From Archegozetes longisetosus (Eukaryota > Arthropoda > Arachnida > Sarcoptiformes > Trhypochthoniidae), in the NCBI GenBank assembly GCA_018873245.2, contig JAEMBT020000006.1, forward strand, positions 7,337,855-7,401,854: 64,000 nucleotides of DNA. The letters are read 5' to 3'. Within the stretch, counting starts at the first letter, position 1. Each line of letters starts with the position of its first letter. This document shows, in pieces, positions 24,290 through 37,919 of the stretch. Below the pieces are notes generated by a model, which was not told where the DNA came from, searched no databases, and was given only the letters and a program-made list of their open reading frames with translations. The position numbers were made by a program, and so were the translations under genes.

Positions 24290-27200
24290 TTATATATGGC
24301 CTGTACTAAAATGTTGAGCTATTACTTTAGGCTTTTTGCCGAATCCGACGCCATTCTCTAATACGACGCCGAAAACTACTTTTCCATTCAAATTCATTCT
24401 TGGTTTTGGCATCAAAGGAAGAAGTAAAGTCTTAAATATGCCCATAGGACTGGTTATCAGTTGCCCGCCGCCTCCCATTGGACCGCCTCCGAAATTCAGT
24501 TGAACGCCAGGAGTCTCTTGTGGTACATAAGCGGTATGTCCTCTTTGCTCGAATTGATAGGGAATCACTTGGGATTCTTGAGGTACATGACTGTCACCCA
24601 AACTTAAACTGATTGCACGATTATTTGGCTCTTTAGGTTCGAAATTATGAGGTCTACTACTTTTTGGTACCGGAAGAATACCATTGAAGATATTTCCGAA
24701 TTTCAAACCTTTTTTAATCCTCTGAGCGATACTTGGCTGCTCTGGAGGCATTAGAGGCTGTGCCAATAGATGTGGAAGTTGTTGAGGTGGAGGCGGAGGT
24801 TGCGCTGGAAGTAGTGGTGGCGGCTGTGGTCCACTATTGAACTGCACTCCAATATTTGGAGAAGACATTACTTGATGAGAGCCTGACATTTGCTGATGTT
24901 GCATATCATTGTGTGGAGGATGAAACATAGGCTGATGTGATTGTGGTTGCGGTGCAGGAACTGGTGGAGGAGGAGGTGTAGGCGGGGAAGGTGGTGGTGG
25001 CGGTGGTGCCGGAGGCGCCACATAAGTTCTTGGTGGTGAGGGCTGCCAACCAGAAGTTTGCATTTGATTATTGTGATGAGAACTACTTGCGTCATATAGA
25101 TTTTGAGGGCCATGTGAATGAGAGCCATAATTATGTTGGGGTGGAAAGCCATAATTATATTCTGGATTATCATCAAACTTATACGCTTGTTTATAAGGAA
25201 TATCTCGACTTCTAGGCTTGAATATATTATCCCTAAATGAGCCCTCCATCAGTAGGTCGTGATTTGCTGATTGCTTCAGGAAGTGTTTTTGTTGTTTTTC
25301 TAATTTTTCCACTTTATCTAATATAAACTCTAACTCTCTTTGTCTTATTTTTGACTTCAATACTTCGATTTGTGCCGGAGATAATGTGGTCGTTGGGGCC
25401 GTTGTTGTAGTTGTTATTGTACCTATTTTCGACGATTTTGATGATGTTTTTCGAGAACGCGATCGCTGTTTCGCTGATGACGGCTTTCTTGTAGTTGTGG
25501 TTGTAGTTGTAGCTGTAGTTGTGGAAGTGGTTGAAGGCGTAGTAGTGGTAGTCGTTGTCGTCGATTTCTTTAGTTTAATGGAACTGGTCTTAATTTTAGT
25601 CCTTTTAGGTCTTGTTGTTGTTGTCGTTGTTGTTGCTGTTGCGATCACATTATTCGATAACTTCAAACTCATTGACTGAATCATAGACCGCATAGGTTTA
25701 AGAGTTGTACGTCTTATGGTTGGTATACTTGTGGTTGTAGTGCTGGTTGTAGTAGTAGTAGAGGATGATGTAGTTGAAGATTTAGTACTCGTTGCAATTG
25801 TTTTATTCTTTTTAAGTGATTGCTCTGCGGCCGGTGCCACCACAACAATTTGTGGGACATTCCCTTCCTTAGGGTTAAGTACTTTTCTCTGAGCGACGAG
25901 TCGGTCAATCACTTCAGCTACATGTGTTCCCGTCAGAGTTTTTCTTATCTTTTCAAGATCTAAGACAGTAGAGACTGGCTTTTTAGTTGTGGTCAAGCTA
26001 TTTTCATCTTCAGCTTCTGTAACTTCCTCTTGATTGTCATCAAGATCTAAGGTTGAGAAAAATGATTTAAGATGGATATATAGATCAAGTTTTAATGAAT
26101 TTGAGACAAAGTTTTAAAAGTAATCTATAGATGAAATTAGCATAACTTGCCCAATATATAAGTGTCTTGTTTGTGTTTGTCATCATAACTGAAAACTTTG
26201 TTGTGAGGAGTGAGCCTATCGTTGAGTATATTATTATTTTGTTCTTCTTTATGAACTTCTCGCATGAGTGCTGTCTCCGAATTGCTGACAAGTAATTTAC
26301 TTGAATCACCAATCCTTTTGTTAACTCGATTTATTGAAAAATCGTCTGAATTATCAAAAGTCTGCAATTGAGGAATTAAATAGAAGGTCATGAATGTGTG
26401 AGAGATAAACAGAGAGTTATTTTTAACGAAACTTGAAAAAAAATCGAACGATAACAGAGATTTCCCAAAATTTACATTGACCTCAATTACATTGAGGACA
26501 CCCTTCGCTTTTGTCACTCTAATTCAGATCTGTTCACATCGATGCTATTAAATGTCATTTACATTGAATGTGATAACCGGAATACTCTTTTAATTTGTTT
26601 GTATACAGCTATAAGATCCTTTAGAACAGTTAAAACAGTTAAGACAATAGTCAATCTTTCGATAACCTGTTGTGTCTTTTGATAATAAACTTTTTTCATA
26701 ACCACTTGTATGTCTTGATAATAAACTTTTTTGATAGCCATTCGTATGTTTTGATAATAAAATCTACAATCTCTAAACTATAAACAGCATTAGATATTTA
26801 AATAGATTTAGAATGAATTCTTTCGAAAAGATTATTGAATTGCAAACTATTTAGAAGTGCATAGAATATTAGAAATATTTTTATAGTTAAAACTTGCGCA
26901 TTTGGTTGCTATGATTCTCCACGAACTTGACCTGAATTGAAATGCTGATTTGCACCTACTTTCAAATACCTGCGGGCGATGACCTAACTTTAACTCATCT
27001 TCGTATAAGCTGACTACTCACTGGTTCAATGCTTGCAATATTTAATGTGTATTTTATTAACACATCTTATTACTTAATAAAACAAATTATTGCTTTGATC
27101 GCTTGAAACTAACTGTCAGAATTAGTTTTGTATTACCTGATGCAATCTCATTGTCGAGATCTGATTGTTCTTTCGAGCAGCTTCTCTCTTGGCCCCCATC

Positions 27201-27642
27201 ACAACTTCGGCGCTTATAGCCCACGCCACAACACCTTCAAACAAATTTATCTCCTTTTAGTTATGCTCAAACTATTTCAAGTTCAATCAAATTGATCCCC
27301 CCATTTGCCACTTGCTTCAACTTCGTTCAATAAAATCACTATTTTTACAGAACAATCAAAACATAATGGCTTTGCTTTGATTGTATCAAATTTGAATAGT
27401 AATAGCGATAAAAAAAACGTAACATTGAATGTTTGAAAATGTTATTGAACGAACTTGTAATAGGTAATAGGGAAGCAATGCTTACCTATGACTGCTGCTA
27501 AGGCAGGTAATAATAGAGCTAACGATAGAATCCAACTGACTCTGCCTCTTCTTTTAATACTATTGTCTTCACCACTTCTTTGGTGCAAATAAATAGATTG
27601 TTTAGGCCTTATTTGGCCAAACTCTGATGCCTCGACCGGCAT
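24290..27642 (-). CDS. Single-pass membrane protein with Thr- and Pro-rich tracts (4 exons)
   Basis: Predicted protein of 740 residues; the family is not recognised. Exons are 27642-27486, 27234-27137, 26361-26151 and 26046-24290. Frame is kept at each junction, and the third intron is GC-AG (exon end TTGG followed by GCAAGT). A short basic N-terminal segment (about 34 residues, ending KRRGR) precedes a hydrophobic stretch (VSWILSLALLLPALAAVIG and following, about 36-58), suggesting a type II signal anchor. A charged region follows, then a long Thr/Ser tract with many TTTT runs (about 240-370) that could be heavily O-glycosylated. Next come a KIRQRELEFILDKVEKLE helix and a Pro/His/Gln-rich section. 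The C terminus (LLLPLMPKPRMNLNGKVVFG, then VVLENGVGFGKK) is of normal complexity and looks like a conserved module. The upstream GTG-initiated extension is ignored in favour of the first in-frame ATG. It may be a mucin-like cell-surface or matrix protein; that is inference. Confidence 0.7.
26671..26770. repeat. Tandem repeat, about 36-bp unit, inside an intron
   Basis: Three copies of a unit beginning TGTGTCTTTTGATAATAAAC start at 26671, 26708 and 26743 (spacing 37 and 35 bp). The array lies in the intron between exons 2 and 3 of the membrane-protein gene. Confidence 0.75.
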
Positions 27643-27659
27643 TCTTAGTTGAATGTTCT

Positions 27660-27721
27660 TAACACTTGAAAACCTAAACACTTTGAACACTTGAAGACTT
27701 TGAACACTTTGAACACTTTGA
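27660..27721. repeat. Short ACTTTGAAC repeats in the 5' leader of the membrane-protein gene
   Basis: CACTTTGAA and CACTTGAA units recur about six times directly upstream of the ATG at 27642, so they probably lie in the 5' UTR or core promoter. Confidence 0.7.
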
Positions 27722-30700
27722 GATTATAAAATGTTGATTCGAAGCATTAATATATAATATATATTCATATTGAAGCGATCGACACAAGAATTTTGTTGGA
27801 CATTTGGTGAAAATCAACTTAAAAATAAAACCATGTTATCGCAAACGTTATATTTTGAGATTCATAAGAAGAAGTTTTACTTCTCCATCAAATGTACACA
27901 TTTTAAGAAATTTCATCTGCTAGAGACCTACTTTTTACTTGAGACTTACATCATAATATACATGCCTGCTCCTTTGGCTCCTCCTCAAAATAGCTCCAGG
28001 CATCTTAAGCATCCATTAGAAGAAGAGAAGTTTGGCCGCGCAACCTATTTTGCTACCTATCCTGACAATAATTGATCTCATTTGATTTTCCATGACTCTT
28101 GATCAGTGTCATACTCAAATAATTGAGCATGTGGTGGGGTAGAATAGGTCTAGTGGGACACCAATTTCTTAGATAATAGTCCACAATAAAGATAGTTTTA
28201 CTCTTATTGAATCTTTAGAATAAAATTCATCATTAATACATCTCTATTAATTCTGATATATTTGAATTTTTCGCCGTTTTACACCCTAACGGTTACTGTT
28301 ATGAGAACTTCTGGTGGGACACGTGCTCCCGTCCCTTGCCTTGCCCCATGATGCAGCGATCGTTTCGATCCTCGTTTAAGCGCTCATCTGTTTGGCAGCT
28401 TTTTCAGTAGTTTTTTTCAATGGACTCAAAACAGATGAATAAATAAGTTTCGGAACACGTTTATGAAAAAAATATATTTTTGGTTACGTTTTCAAGCTGA
28501 TGATTTGAGGTTTTTTAGCAATAATTTTATTAAATAAGATCACTTATTACTCTGGGTATGAGATTGATTACTCTTATTATTGGCAGAGCCTAATTATTAG
28601 GACTTTAAATGAGGTATAATCGATTGCTCTATAAAGAAACGACGAACAAGTTTCTCTTGTTCGGACGCAAAGCCTACTATTGTGACTCGAAATGACATCT
28701 ACTTAATGTCTATTAGAAACTTAAAAAGCATATGGCTAGCAATGACTCTTTCTACTTATTTGAATCACATTATATCTTAATATAAACTGATTATAGGGTT
28801 GGCACAATTATTATACACTAAACTACTTTTCAGCTATCAATTTTCTAATAAAACCGTTGAGTATTTTTAACAGATATTAAACACTCAAAGGTCGAATCAG
28901 ATTTCACAGAAATCAGTTTAATTTAAAATAATTTATGATAAATAAATAAATCTAAAATTCATTAAACATGACATAAGGCGTCTCATAAGTCTTTAAGACA
29001 ATGCATTAAATTTTATATAATTGACAACAAGTACTGTACTCAAAATGAGAATTAGAAACAAACACATTCGGTTCGAGTAGAAGTTTGAAATAACTTGTCT
29101 TGGAATAACCCGGATTTGTTTTTAATTTGTATTCCGGTAAAGCACGTGTAGACAGTAACACAAACTTATTTGCATTATTAATGGACTACTGAAACACCGT
29201 ATATAATGACCCAAAAGAATGTACGAGTATGAATTTTTAAACAAATTAGTCTGATAACTTAGAACAATGTCATATAAAAGTGTTTGCTTTTTATCTTCGC
29301 AACTTTTATGGGCTGAGAAAAACTCAATTAAATCTCTTTAGCTTCACGTATTTTGGGTTAGTTCAGCTCATTTGCACACTTTGGGAAAAAATGCTTGCGA
29401 AACATTCAAATAATGAAAATAAGTCTTCAAAGTGATTTCCTTCTCAGTCATAATGGAATGAAATTATATCTGCTATGCACATTGAATAATAAATCGATTA
29501 TAACTTAAAATAAAATAATTGATAGCTGATAACTGATGACTGACTCTTTTGATAGATAGGTTAGTAGTGATCAAATTATTGAAAAGAAACTAATGCATCA
29601 GAGATAAACGATATGCTCATCATATCCTATTAGAGACAGCTTTGAAAGGTAGTTATCAAAGTGAAAAACTCAAAGTGAATCTATTTATTACTAGCTCAGA
29701 GCAATACCACTTGAATAAAACGCTATCTCAATCATGAGAAAAGGAATTGTGTATTAGACAAGAATCAGTATTACTTCAAGTGGCTCCTATCCTACTTAAA
29801 TCAGCATCTCAACTTAACTGTCCGACCAAGCTTTCAAGTATATTATACGAAATTTCATGCAAATCAGATCCTTTTTAGCTAAAAGCATCCATACTAAAGT
29901 TAATTACTTGATTATCATTCAAAGCTATAATATAATCAGTGTAATTCTTATATGCAGTGTTTTATTTGATAGTAAACTAAACATAGAGCTCAGTATTTTG
30001 TTTGATAGACTACTAAACATTGAACTGAATATATTCTAGTATTTAGCTAATTAAAAAACACTAAACATAAATCAAATGTTGATCTGTAATAATTTTTGTG
30101 TTAAAATTAGTTACGATTGATTAACCAGCAACGCTTATACTTAATTTCACCCGGAATCAATTATGTTTAAAATATTAAAATTAATTAGTTGCTTTTTCCA
30201 TCAGTCATTTTAATTCAATCGATTATTTCACTATTTAAAAGTGTGTTTTAATTGTTAGCTTGAAATTCATTGCGAATTAGTGTCAACCAAACTACGATTT
30301 AAACTTCCAACACTTTTCATTATAATCGAAAAGTGAAAATAACTTATCACTAAGAATTTAGAATAACTTTTGAAGGTAATTAAGCCAAAATTTTTCTTTA
30401 ATTATCAGGTGAACAATTAAGATTCGGTTAGAAATTGAATTCATTGAACTTTTATCAAACTTTACTCAGCTTGGATAGAAAAAATCTGAATCTTTTCTCT
30501 CGAATTAGAGCGACAGATAAAACAGAGTAAACAAACCTCTAAATGTGTACTAATTGAATATAAAAGCAAAAGCAAATACAACATTTTGCCCAGCCAACCG
30601 AAAATTTACGATGAATCAAATAAAACTGAAGTTTTATGATAATTTCTGATATCTTTCGATATTTTTGATAGTTTTGTCAAGCCTAATTTTTCTTAATTCT

Positions 30701-33700
30701 GAATAATTAGTCAAATTTAGGGTCAGCTACCCTTTAAAAGAGTAGAGATAAAATCAAATCTAAAAAATCGAGTCCATTTTTCGTTTTTGACAATTTAGTT
30801 AATATGATAGTAAAAAAGAGTAAAAAACATGGTTCAAGAGATTTCAGAACTTGTGAACCATTGTTAAACAAGATTCACTAATAATGCTCGTGAATTTCGG
30901 AAGAACTGAGCCGAAGATAATGATCCTCTACAAAGCAAGTATGAAATGTTCTATAAATGGGAGGCAAGCTCTCAGAACGAAACCTACAAAAACTATTTTC
31001 CGATCATTTGACGCACATTTACTGTTACTTTAGTATATTTAGTTGCAACTAATGCTTTTCAGATACTGTCTCTATTGAAGATCTATTGTCGGTGAAACAT
31101 TTATTGGAAAAGTGCTGAAAGGAAAAAGGTTTTAGTTTAGAAGATTTTATTTTTCAGTTGACATAAATTACTCTAAACCAATAAACCAATTATTGCCGCT
31201 CATTCTGATAACTATCCAAAAACGATTTAGTCGTTAATCTAGTCTGAAAAACACCTTTACTCATAATGGGATAACACAATATTTGATCTGAAAGAACTGA
31301 AGGTGTGTGCGTTATAAAGTGATATAAATGACTAGATGAAATTCGCATATAGAATTATGTAATAGTACAACATTTAGAGGCATTGAAGAGTGAAGCAGAA
31401 AAGTCTAGGCAAATTAATCGCAAACCAACGTACCGATTAGTTATGCAACAATTAGATTGACGTCATTTTCTCTAGCAGACTACCCAACCTAACATTGATC
31501 TAAACTTAGTTTCAATTAATTCTGTTCTCAAGTTAATTAAACATGAGAAGAGTCGAAAAAATCGATTTAGAATATCTGTCAATTTAATAGATGATGTTTG
31601 AGTCTAACAAACTTGAAAAGTATCCCAATTTATTAATATTAACAGATGGATCGATAGAAATGATTTTAGTGGTTCTAAATGTAGTACATCACATATAGAC
31701 AATTTTATTTCACTGTTGATGCTCTAATGGCACAAATAGTCCGATATTATCATTGGTTGAAAATTTGATATATAATTTGGTCAATAAATGAAATAAGTAT
31801 GTAATCTAACTATATTTATAAACTTAATGATTGTATAAATTTTCAATTTATTACATAAGTTGTCGATAACTTCTTACATGCCAAATAAAATCACAATAAC
31901 TAATACTAAATCAATTTAATTCAATTCATATTAAAATGATTACTATTTTTTCTATTGTTATCAAGTTTATAACATTGACATTGAAATATGTTTTAGGAAG
32001 CGACCAAATACTTGCATTTAGAGACTACTGCTCTTCAAAATCTTATTAACCTAGATTTCTCTCTTGAATTGAGCGCAAAGCTTTCCTTTTACCACTTTTT
32101 GTATCATAACTGGAATCCCAGATCAAAGTTCGGATTTAGTCCGATATCTCTTGAGTCACACAAGTATCAAAAAGCTTTCAATTGGACTGAATTACGAAAT
32201 GTGATAAGAGGACTGCTAGTAAAACGATTGACCAGTTAAGGGGTAAGTTGTACGCCAGAAATAGCTCAATTGGCTCATCAAATAAAAAACATTAGCGACT
32301 ATTAAACTTGAACAAAATCTGATGATTTTATCGTTGAAATGCAGAGCAAGTGCTAATGATCGCTAAGTTTTCATTAGTTGCCATACAAAATAAACTGAAA
32401 TTTGAATTTCAGTTTATGTTTGCTATGAACAAGTTATACAGTATATGAATAAGTCTATAGTGACTATGAATAAGTTTATGGCCGTAATCTTCATATAATA
32501 AACAGATTGCAAACCAAATAAAAAACATAATAACATTTAAATGAAACACCGAAAAAGAAATAACTCGTCAAAGCTCATTCAAGCAAATGATGGCTAATTT
32601 GATTCGAACTAATTTTCATTCTGATTTTAAAATATCAAATATGATTTAGTATGATTTGATTATAAGTCTGAATCAAGTGCTACAGACTTATTTGGAAGAG
32701 ATTTGATTGTTTAACCTAACGATTGACCTCAGCTCAATCAAGTTATTAAAGTTATTAAAGTCATATAAGATTAAGTTGGTTAAAAAGTAAACTATGCTTT
32801 TAAAAAGCCATTATTCTAGAACTGAATTGTGAAAATATTGCTTATCAATAGTTATGTAATGAACCTATAGTTAAGAAAATTAATTGTCAACTTTTGAGTT
32901 TACTTTCAAGAAACCTTATGTTATTACTAAAAACAATAATAATAGAGTACTGTAGAGTAAATAAATAGGTTGCAAACTAACATTTCAAAATGAGACAAGC
33001 AACGTTTAGTTACTCAATTCAATATATATTATCTTTGCATAAATACTAACAAAACTATTCTAACTTCTCATACCAGAGATATGACTAATGTGGTGTAATG
33101 GCTAAACTTTGTAATCCAATCATACTTTAAAGCTATAAATAAAGCATTATACTTCTTACATTTTGTATTAATATAATGTTAATTTATGCCAAAAATTTGT
33201 CGATTCTATACCAAAATCAATGCTCAACACTATTGATAGTAATGGAGGTTATACTAAATATTAGTTAAATAAAAGTTTTAAAGATAAAAAATTGGAATAA
33301 GTTTGCATTTTGTTAGTTGAATAAATGCGTTACCTGAAAAATATTTTTATTGATCATGGCTATAGTCGTGAAGGACTGTTAAATTAACTTAAGACTTGAG
33401 AGTCTATTGACTTAGGTAAGTTAAATCAAACTAATTTTATTCTTAAGGTAAAGCGTTTGGGAGAGGTACCATTTATGCCTACTTTTATGTAATATATTGG
33501 CGCGAAAAAGCTAGTTTGCAACCTACTTCTTTCCTCAATAGCACATTCTATCTAAAAATATTAATAGGAGTCATTCATCAATCATAAACAATTGCAAATT
33601 CGCTTACAAATAACTCATTCAAAAATTAATAAAGCCTCTCATCAAATAAATAAAATCTCTTCATTTAGTCATTGTTTAGAATTATAAATGGTTTTAACAA

Positions 33701-36627
33701 AACAGAAACAATTTTGTAATTAAAAATTCTAAGAAACAACTAAAAGTTGGTATTTAAATATTGATTTAAGTTTCCAAAGATATGGTCACAGAAGTTAAAC
33801 TTTGAAAAATGATGGCAACACTTGAAGATATAATGTGACAAACCATATTTTGATTTGTAAGATTTAGCTTTATTGAACGAAAGTTTATCCTGAAACAAAT
33901 AAGTCTTATCTATTACTAATTGACTACTAATTGATTAATGTTTCGATAAAGTACGAAAGATACAAGATAAAAGATAAAATACTTGATTAAGCTAATCAGA
34001 GACTCTCCTATTGATACTTTTAGATAGAGATAGCAAATCGTATATAATGATCGTTCAAAAAGTATTGCCTAATCAACTCAAATAAGATTATAGAATAAAT
34101 TAAACAAAAAGTTCATCAAACTGCGGATTCCAATTAGATCTCAAATCTTCGATTTATAAAAATTTTTTGAATTTAGGACCATTTGACTGCAATTAAAGTC
34201 AAGCATAAGAGCTGAAGGCGTTTGGTTTTTTATTTATTTGAAAAAATTGAGTCAAATTTTGAAATATCAACTGATTGCACGAAATACTGAATAACATAGA
34301 AATAGCTGTGAAAGTGAATGGAGTTGAAAGTTGATTGTAAAATAAACAATAGATAGCCCAAAATTTGAACTAGACAAATATCTGAGGTATATTAAGACAT
34401 AATTATAGCCTAACTCTCATCGAATGTTCTAGTCCATAAATCGAGAGCTTTCAGTTTTTCATAAATTATCAACTCTTTTCCTTATCTAGATAGCCATCAA
34501 AAGTTTGAATCTTGAATCAATGAACTACAAACACCAGTCCTGATAGGCTTAAGCTCCAGGCTCTGTCATTCTCAAGTTCAAGACCGCATATTTTCAGAGA
34601 CTCTACGCCAGTTCAGACATGCCTTCATTTCGATTCAAATTCAATCAATTATCGAATTAAGCAAAACTACTTTTTATGCCTCTACAAAGAACCAAAAATG
34701 AACTACCCTTCCAATCCTAAGCTTAATTTTGGCTAAGATTTTTGCTCAAACTCTCCATCAAATGGAGATCAAACTTGAATTGTGTTAAAAATAAGACATA
34801 TTCTTACATAAACAGCAATCAAATAATTGGAAATGTTTTTCAATAACCAATTACTCAATTATTTGCTTCATAAGATAAATTGAACTTTTGATAGAAAACA
34901 AATTGTTCAAAAACTGAGTAATTGTTTGAGATAACAGTGATTGTGGTTGATTTAATAAAATAGGTGCTTTAATAAAATGATTTTCAAAACAGCATTCAAT
35001 TAAGTCAGTTATGCGATAGGTCAAACAATTTGCATCTCATAACTTTAATATTAATTTATATTCATAAGCATTGAGTTAATCAACTAAACTCAAACTACTT
35101 CATATCAAGTTTTAATCGATCAAACTTTTTTAAGTGAATCTAAGATTGAAGTGTGAATCTGAATCTGAATAAGAAAATGAGGCTTTCGTCAGGTTATTAA
35201 CTTGAGTAACTGCTGATGATATAGACCTTTGTTCGAAAGGTTTCCTTATCTAAACAATCTAGAAGCTAGCCAACATTCATTTCTACTTTTTTTGTTCATT
35301 TAATTAATTTATTAGTTCACATCCTGATCTCTTTTTCATGTTCATTCAAGAGAGAAAGAAATAGATATTTCTGTAATTGTTAATAATCAAATCAATGATA
35401 GTGTTGCATTGAAACAATGATTTTAATTAAAGTCAACTAAAAATACACAATTTTACATAAAAAATCAAAACAAATGCTATTTACTTGAGAATTTAAAATA
35501 TGAGCTAAATCACTGAATCAACTAATTTAGTGGAAATAATCCAATTTAATTGTATAAAAATGTTCAATTTAAATGTACTATAATTGGTAGTAGATTCTAA
35601 TTTATATTATATAATATGATAATTGAAACACAATTGAAAATTAGCTACAAATTTAATTGAAATCAAAATAATTATCTATACTATGAAAACAAGCAAAAAT
35701 TAATGTTGGAATGACTATTTTTACTGCATTACAATAGACTGTGTTCAAAAATAGCAAAACTAAGAACACAAAATAATCAAATATATTCTATCATATAGCT
35801 ATCAATCCATTTAAGATGATTGAGTTATGTTCTGGAAAAGTCTTTGCCCCCAAAACGTCTCGAGATCAAACGGTTCAAACTCTGTATCAATTAATTATTG
35901 ATTAGAATTTTTTAAATCAAAATATTGACAATCGAGTAAATGATTGCGTACTTGGCAAATGCGAGGCTTTGTCGAGCTTGTAATATGTTATTTGAGGCAC
36001 TTTTATATTTGTATTTTTGAAATCACCACTCATCGAAAATCTATTTCCAGAATCCAAATCCTTCTTCACACATTTCCAGCCTGTTTAGGATATATTTTCA
36101 CAAGAATTAAGTCATTCAAAATTCAGAGTATAAAGAAAATATTATATCAACCAATATTGCAATTAACTATTGCCCAAGTCATTCAAATATCGTTCAATTC
36201 ATGTATAAACGAAGATAAAAGTTGTGGATGATGATATATTACAATAATTGACATTGAATTGCTGCCTTATAAATTTATAATGTCTCAATGAATTATTAAT
36301 GAAAATAGTGATATTTACTTCAGATTATTCTCACCGAAATTATTCAAATAAAGCACAAATATTTATAATAATTCTTATCTGGTTTAAAGTAACTTTGTTA
36401 AGTGATTTTCGATTTCTAACATTTCGAAAATTTCAAAATTAAAACCAGTGACAAAAAACCAATACGAAGTAATTTCTGAAGTATAATTATAAGAAATTTC
36501 GAAATATTTTTATGGTCTTTTGAGATTACCTGGAACTTCACTAAGACTCAATGATCAAATGATTTGAATGACAAAATAGGTTTGTATTGATCGATAGAAT
36601 ACTTATAAATATAATTAAATATAACTA
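27722..36627. other. 8.9-kb AT-rich stretch with no recognisable gene
   Basis: The open frames here (27770-28075, 29857-30039, 32012-32239, 35944-36231) are short and have no family signature. 27.96-28.4 kb is less AT-rich, includes a GGGACAC word twice (about 28156 and 28317), and may be an old insertion. A small perfect hairpin (CGAACAAG/CTTGTTCG) is at about 28645-28665. An imperfect 39-bp direct repeat with TTTGATAG and CTAAACAT words is at about 29960-30040. I see no tRNA or conserved RNA. Confidence 0.5.
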
Positions 36628-37139
36628 TTAGAACAGTGCAAATTGAAATATTTGATAATTTAAATAAGATGACTGACTTTCGTGTATGTATTTAATGATT
36701 TCTTCGTGTTGAGCACTAATTGTTTCAGTTTGATATCTTTGATGATAATTTTTTCGTCCATTCATATGAAAAACTGGCTTCGGATTTGTTGAACAACTGA
36801 TCCGTCAATTGCAGTCATTTGGAGAAAATAAAAATGAAAATCGAAGTTAATAATTAATTAAAACATTAATTAATATTAATGAGAATGCAATTCGTACCTC
36901 ATTTCATTGAGCGACAAATTATTGAGATCTCGTTTCGAATTGTGATCTCTTGAATTCTCTAAAGTATCTATTTTTTGTGGAATACCTGCACTTGAGAAAA
37001 AAATTCAAACAAAGTTAAAAAATAATTAAAAGTTTATAATGAGATAATTTATCAGATAAATCAATCTAAACAATGGTTGACCTCTTCGTGCTTTCGCAAT
37101 AAGTTTGGTTCCCTTATGCTCTTTTGAGACGGCATACAT
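36628..37139 (-). CDS. MCRIP2: MCRIP/FAM195-like small protein (3 exons)
   Basis: Predicted 104-residue homologue of MCRIP proteins, small regulators in mammals that bind CtBP and associate with stress granules and mRNA-decay factors. Exons are 37139-37082, 36985-36898 and 36796-36628; all junctions are in frame with GT-AG. The N terminus MYAVSKEHKGTKLIAKARRG parallels the MYTITKGPSKLVAQRRTG start of human MCRIP2. Later PKPVFHMNGRK and ISAQHEEIIKYIHES parallel its LVFNRVNGR and YTVAHEENVRFVSEAW. The C-terminal PNP..F.PIDL block of the mammalian proteins is not found; the frame ends soon after IHES, unless a further exon exists (CACGAAA followed by GTCAGT could be a donor). It is divergent from POLD2, with 780 bp between the start codons. 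Confidence 0.65.
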
Positions 37140-37919
37140 TCTATTATTGTTCAATTATTATTTTATTCTTTTTTTACTAAATTAAACTCTTATTAAACTA
37201 TTATTTAATAAACCAATTCTTGCTTCACACTTTCTCGATCTGATTATCAATTATTCAATTTATTTTATTTGCAATTTTATAAATTTATTACTCAATAAAT
37301 AAAAACTTCAGACAATTACAAATAATTGTAACAAAATTTATTAAAAGTACTTATTATTACAAAGTATTAAATAATACTTATAAATAATTAATTATTTAAT
37401 AGATATAATTAACTTATTAGGCAATGACTGAATCGCATTTCATAAAACTTCTAATCGTACTTCATTTCTCTGAACTATCGACTGTCGCGATACTTGTGGT
37501 CATTCTATCAAATATTCTCTGATTTCGTTACAAAAAATCTTTCAGTATTTGCTCGTTTGTATCGCAACGCTCTATAGTTTTATCGATTTTCGAGTCTCTA
37601 ATTCGAGAACAATTCTTTGGTATTTGAGGAGTTCACGTTTACCTTCGATGGTGTTAACTAAACTCTATGTAAAAATTGAATACTGCGTGAAGGTAAACAT
37701 ATACAGCGTTTGCACCCATTAGGCTTTAAATTTATTTTTAGAGATGTTTTCCGACTACTTTCTAATCTGTAGAGTCAAACAGTTTTAGAAACTACCGAAC
37801 AAAAGGCGCCAAACATTCAATTGTTATTACATTTTCATCAATATATTTATTTATAATAGTTTTTTTTATTTATATAACAATTTTAGCTATTATTTAATTA
37901 ATAAATAATATCCAAAACA
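37140..37919. promoter_or_regulatory. POLD2: Divergent promoter region between MCRIP-like gene and POLD2
   Basis: 780 bp separate the two start codons on opposite strands, so both promoters must lie here. No TATA or initiator site can be called with confidence. A partial inverted repeat of GTTTACCTTC (about 37637-37646) and GAAGGTAAAC (about 37690-37699) stands out. Confidence 0.4.

Noticed and set aside
24991-25679. Long plus-strand open frames (24991-25215, 25386-25679) rich in Val
   Set aside because: They are the antisense of the Thr- and Pro-rich tracts of the minus-strand membrane-protein gene; simple codon repeats leave the opposite strand open.
27643-27690. Upstream start of the membrane-protein gene at 27690
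   Set aside because: It is a GTG; the first in-frame ATG at 27642 gives a sensible short cytoplasmic N terminus before the membrane span.
27770-28075. Plus-strand frame of 101 codons
   Set aside because: It starts at an alternative codon rather than ATG, the first half is AT-driven and the residues have no family pattern. Only the tail is noted as part of a compositional island.
35944-36231. Plus-strand frame of 95 codons downstream of the MCRIP-like gene
   Set aside because: No family features, composition follows AT-rich background, and no sign of splicing.
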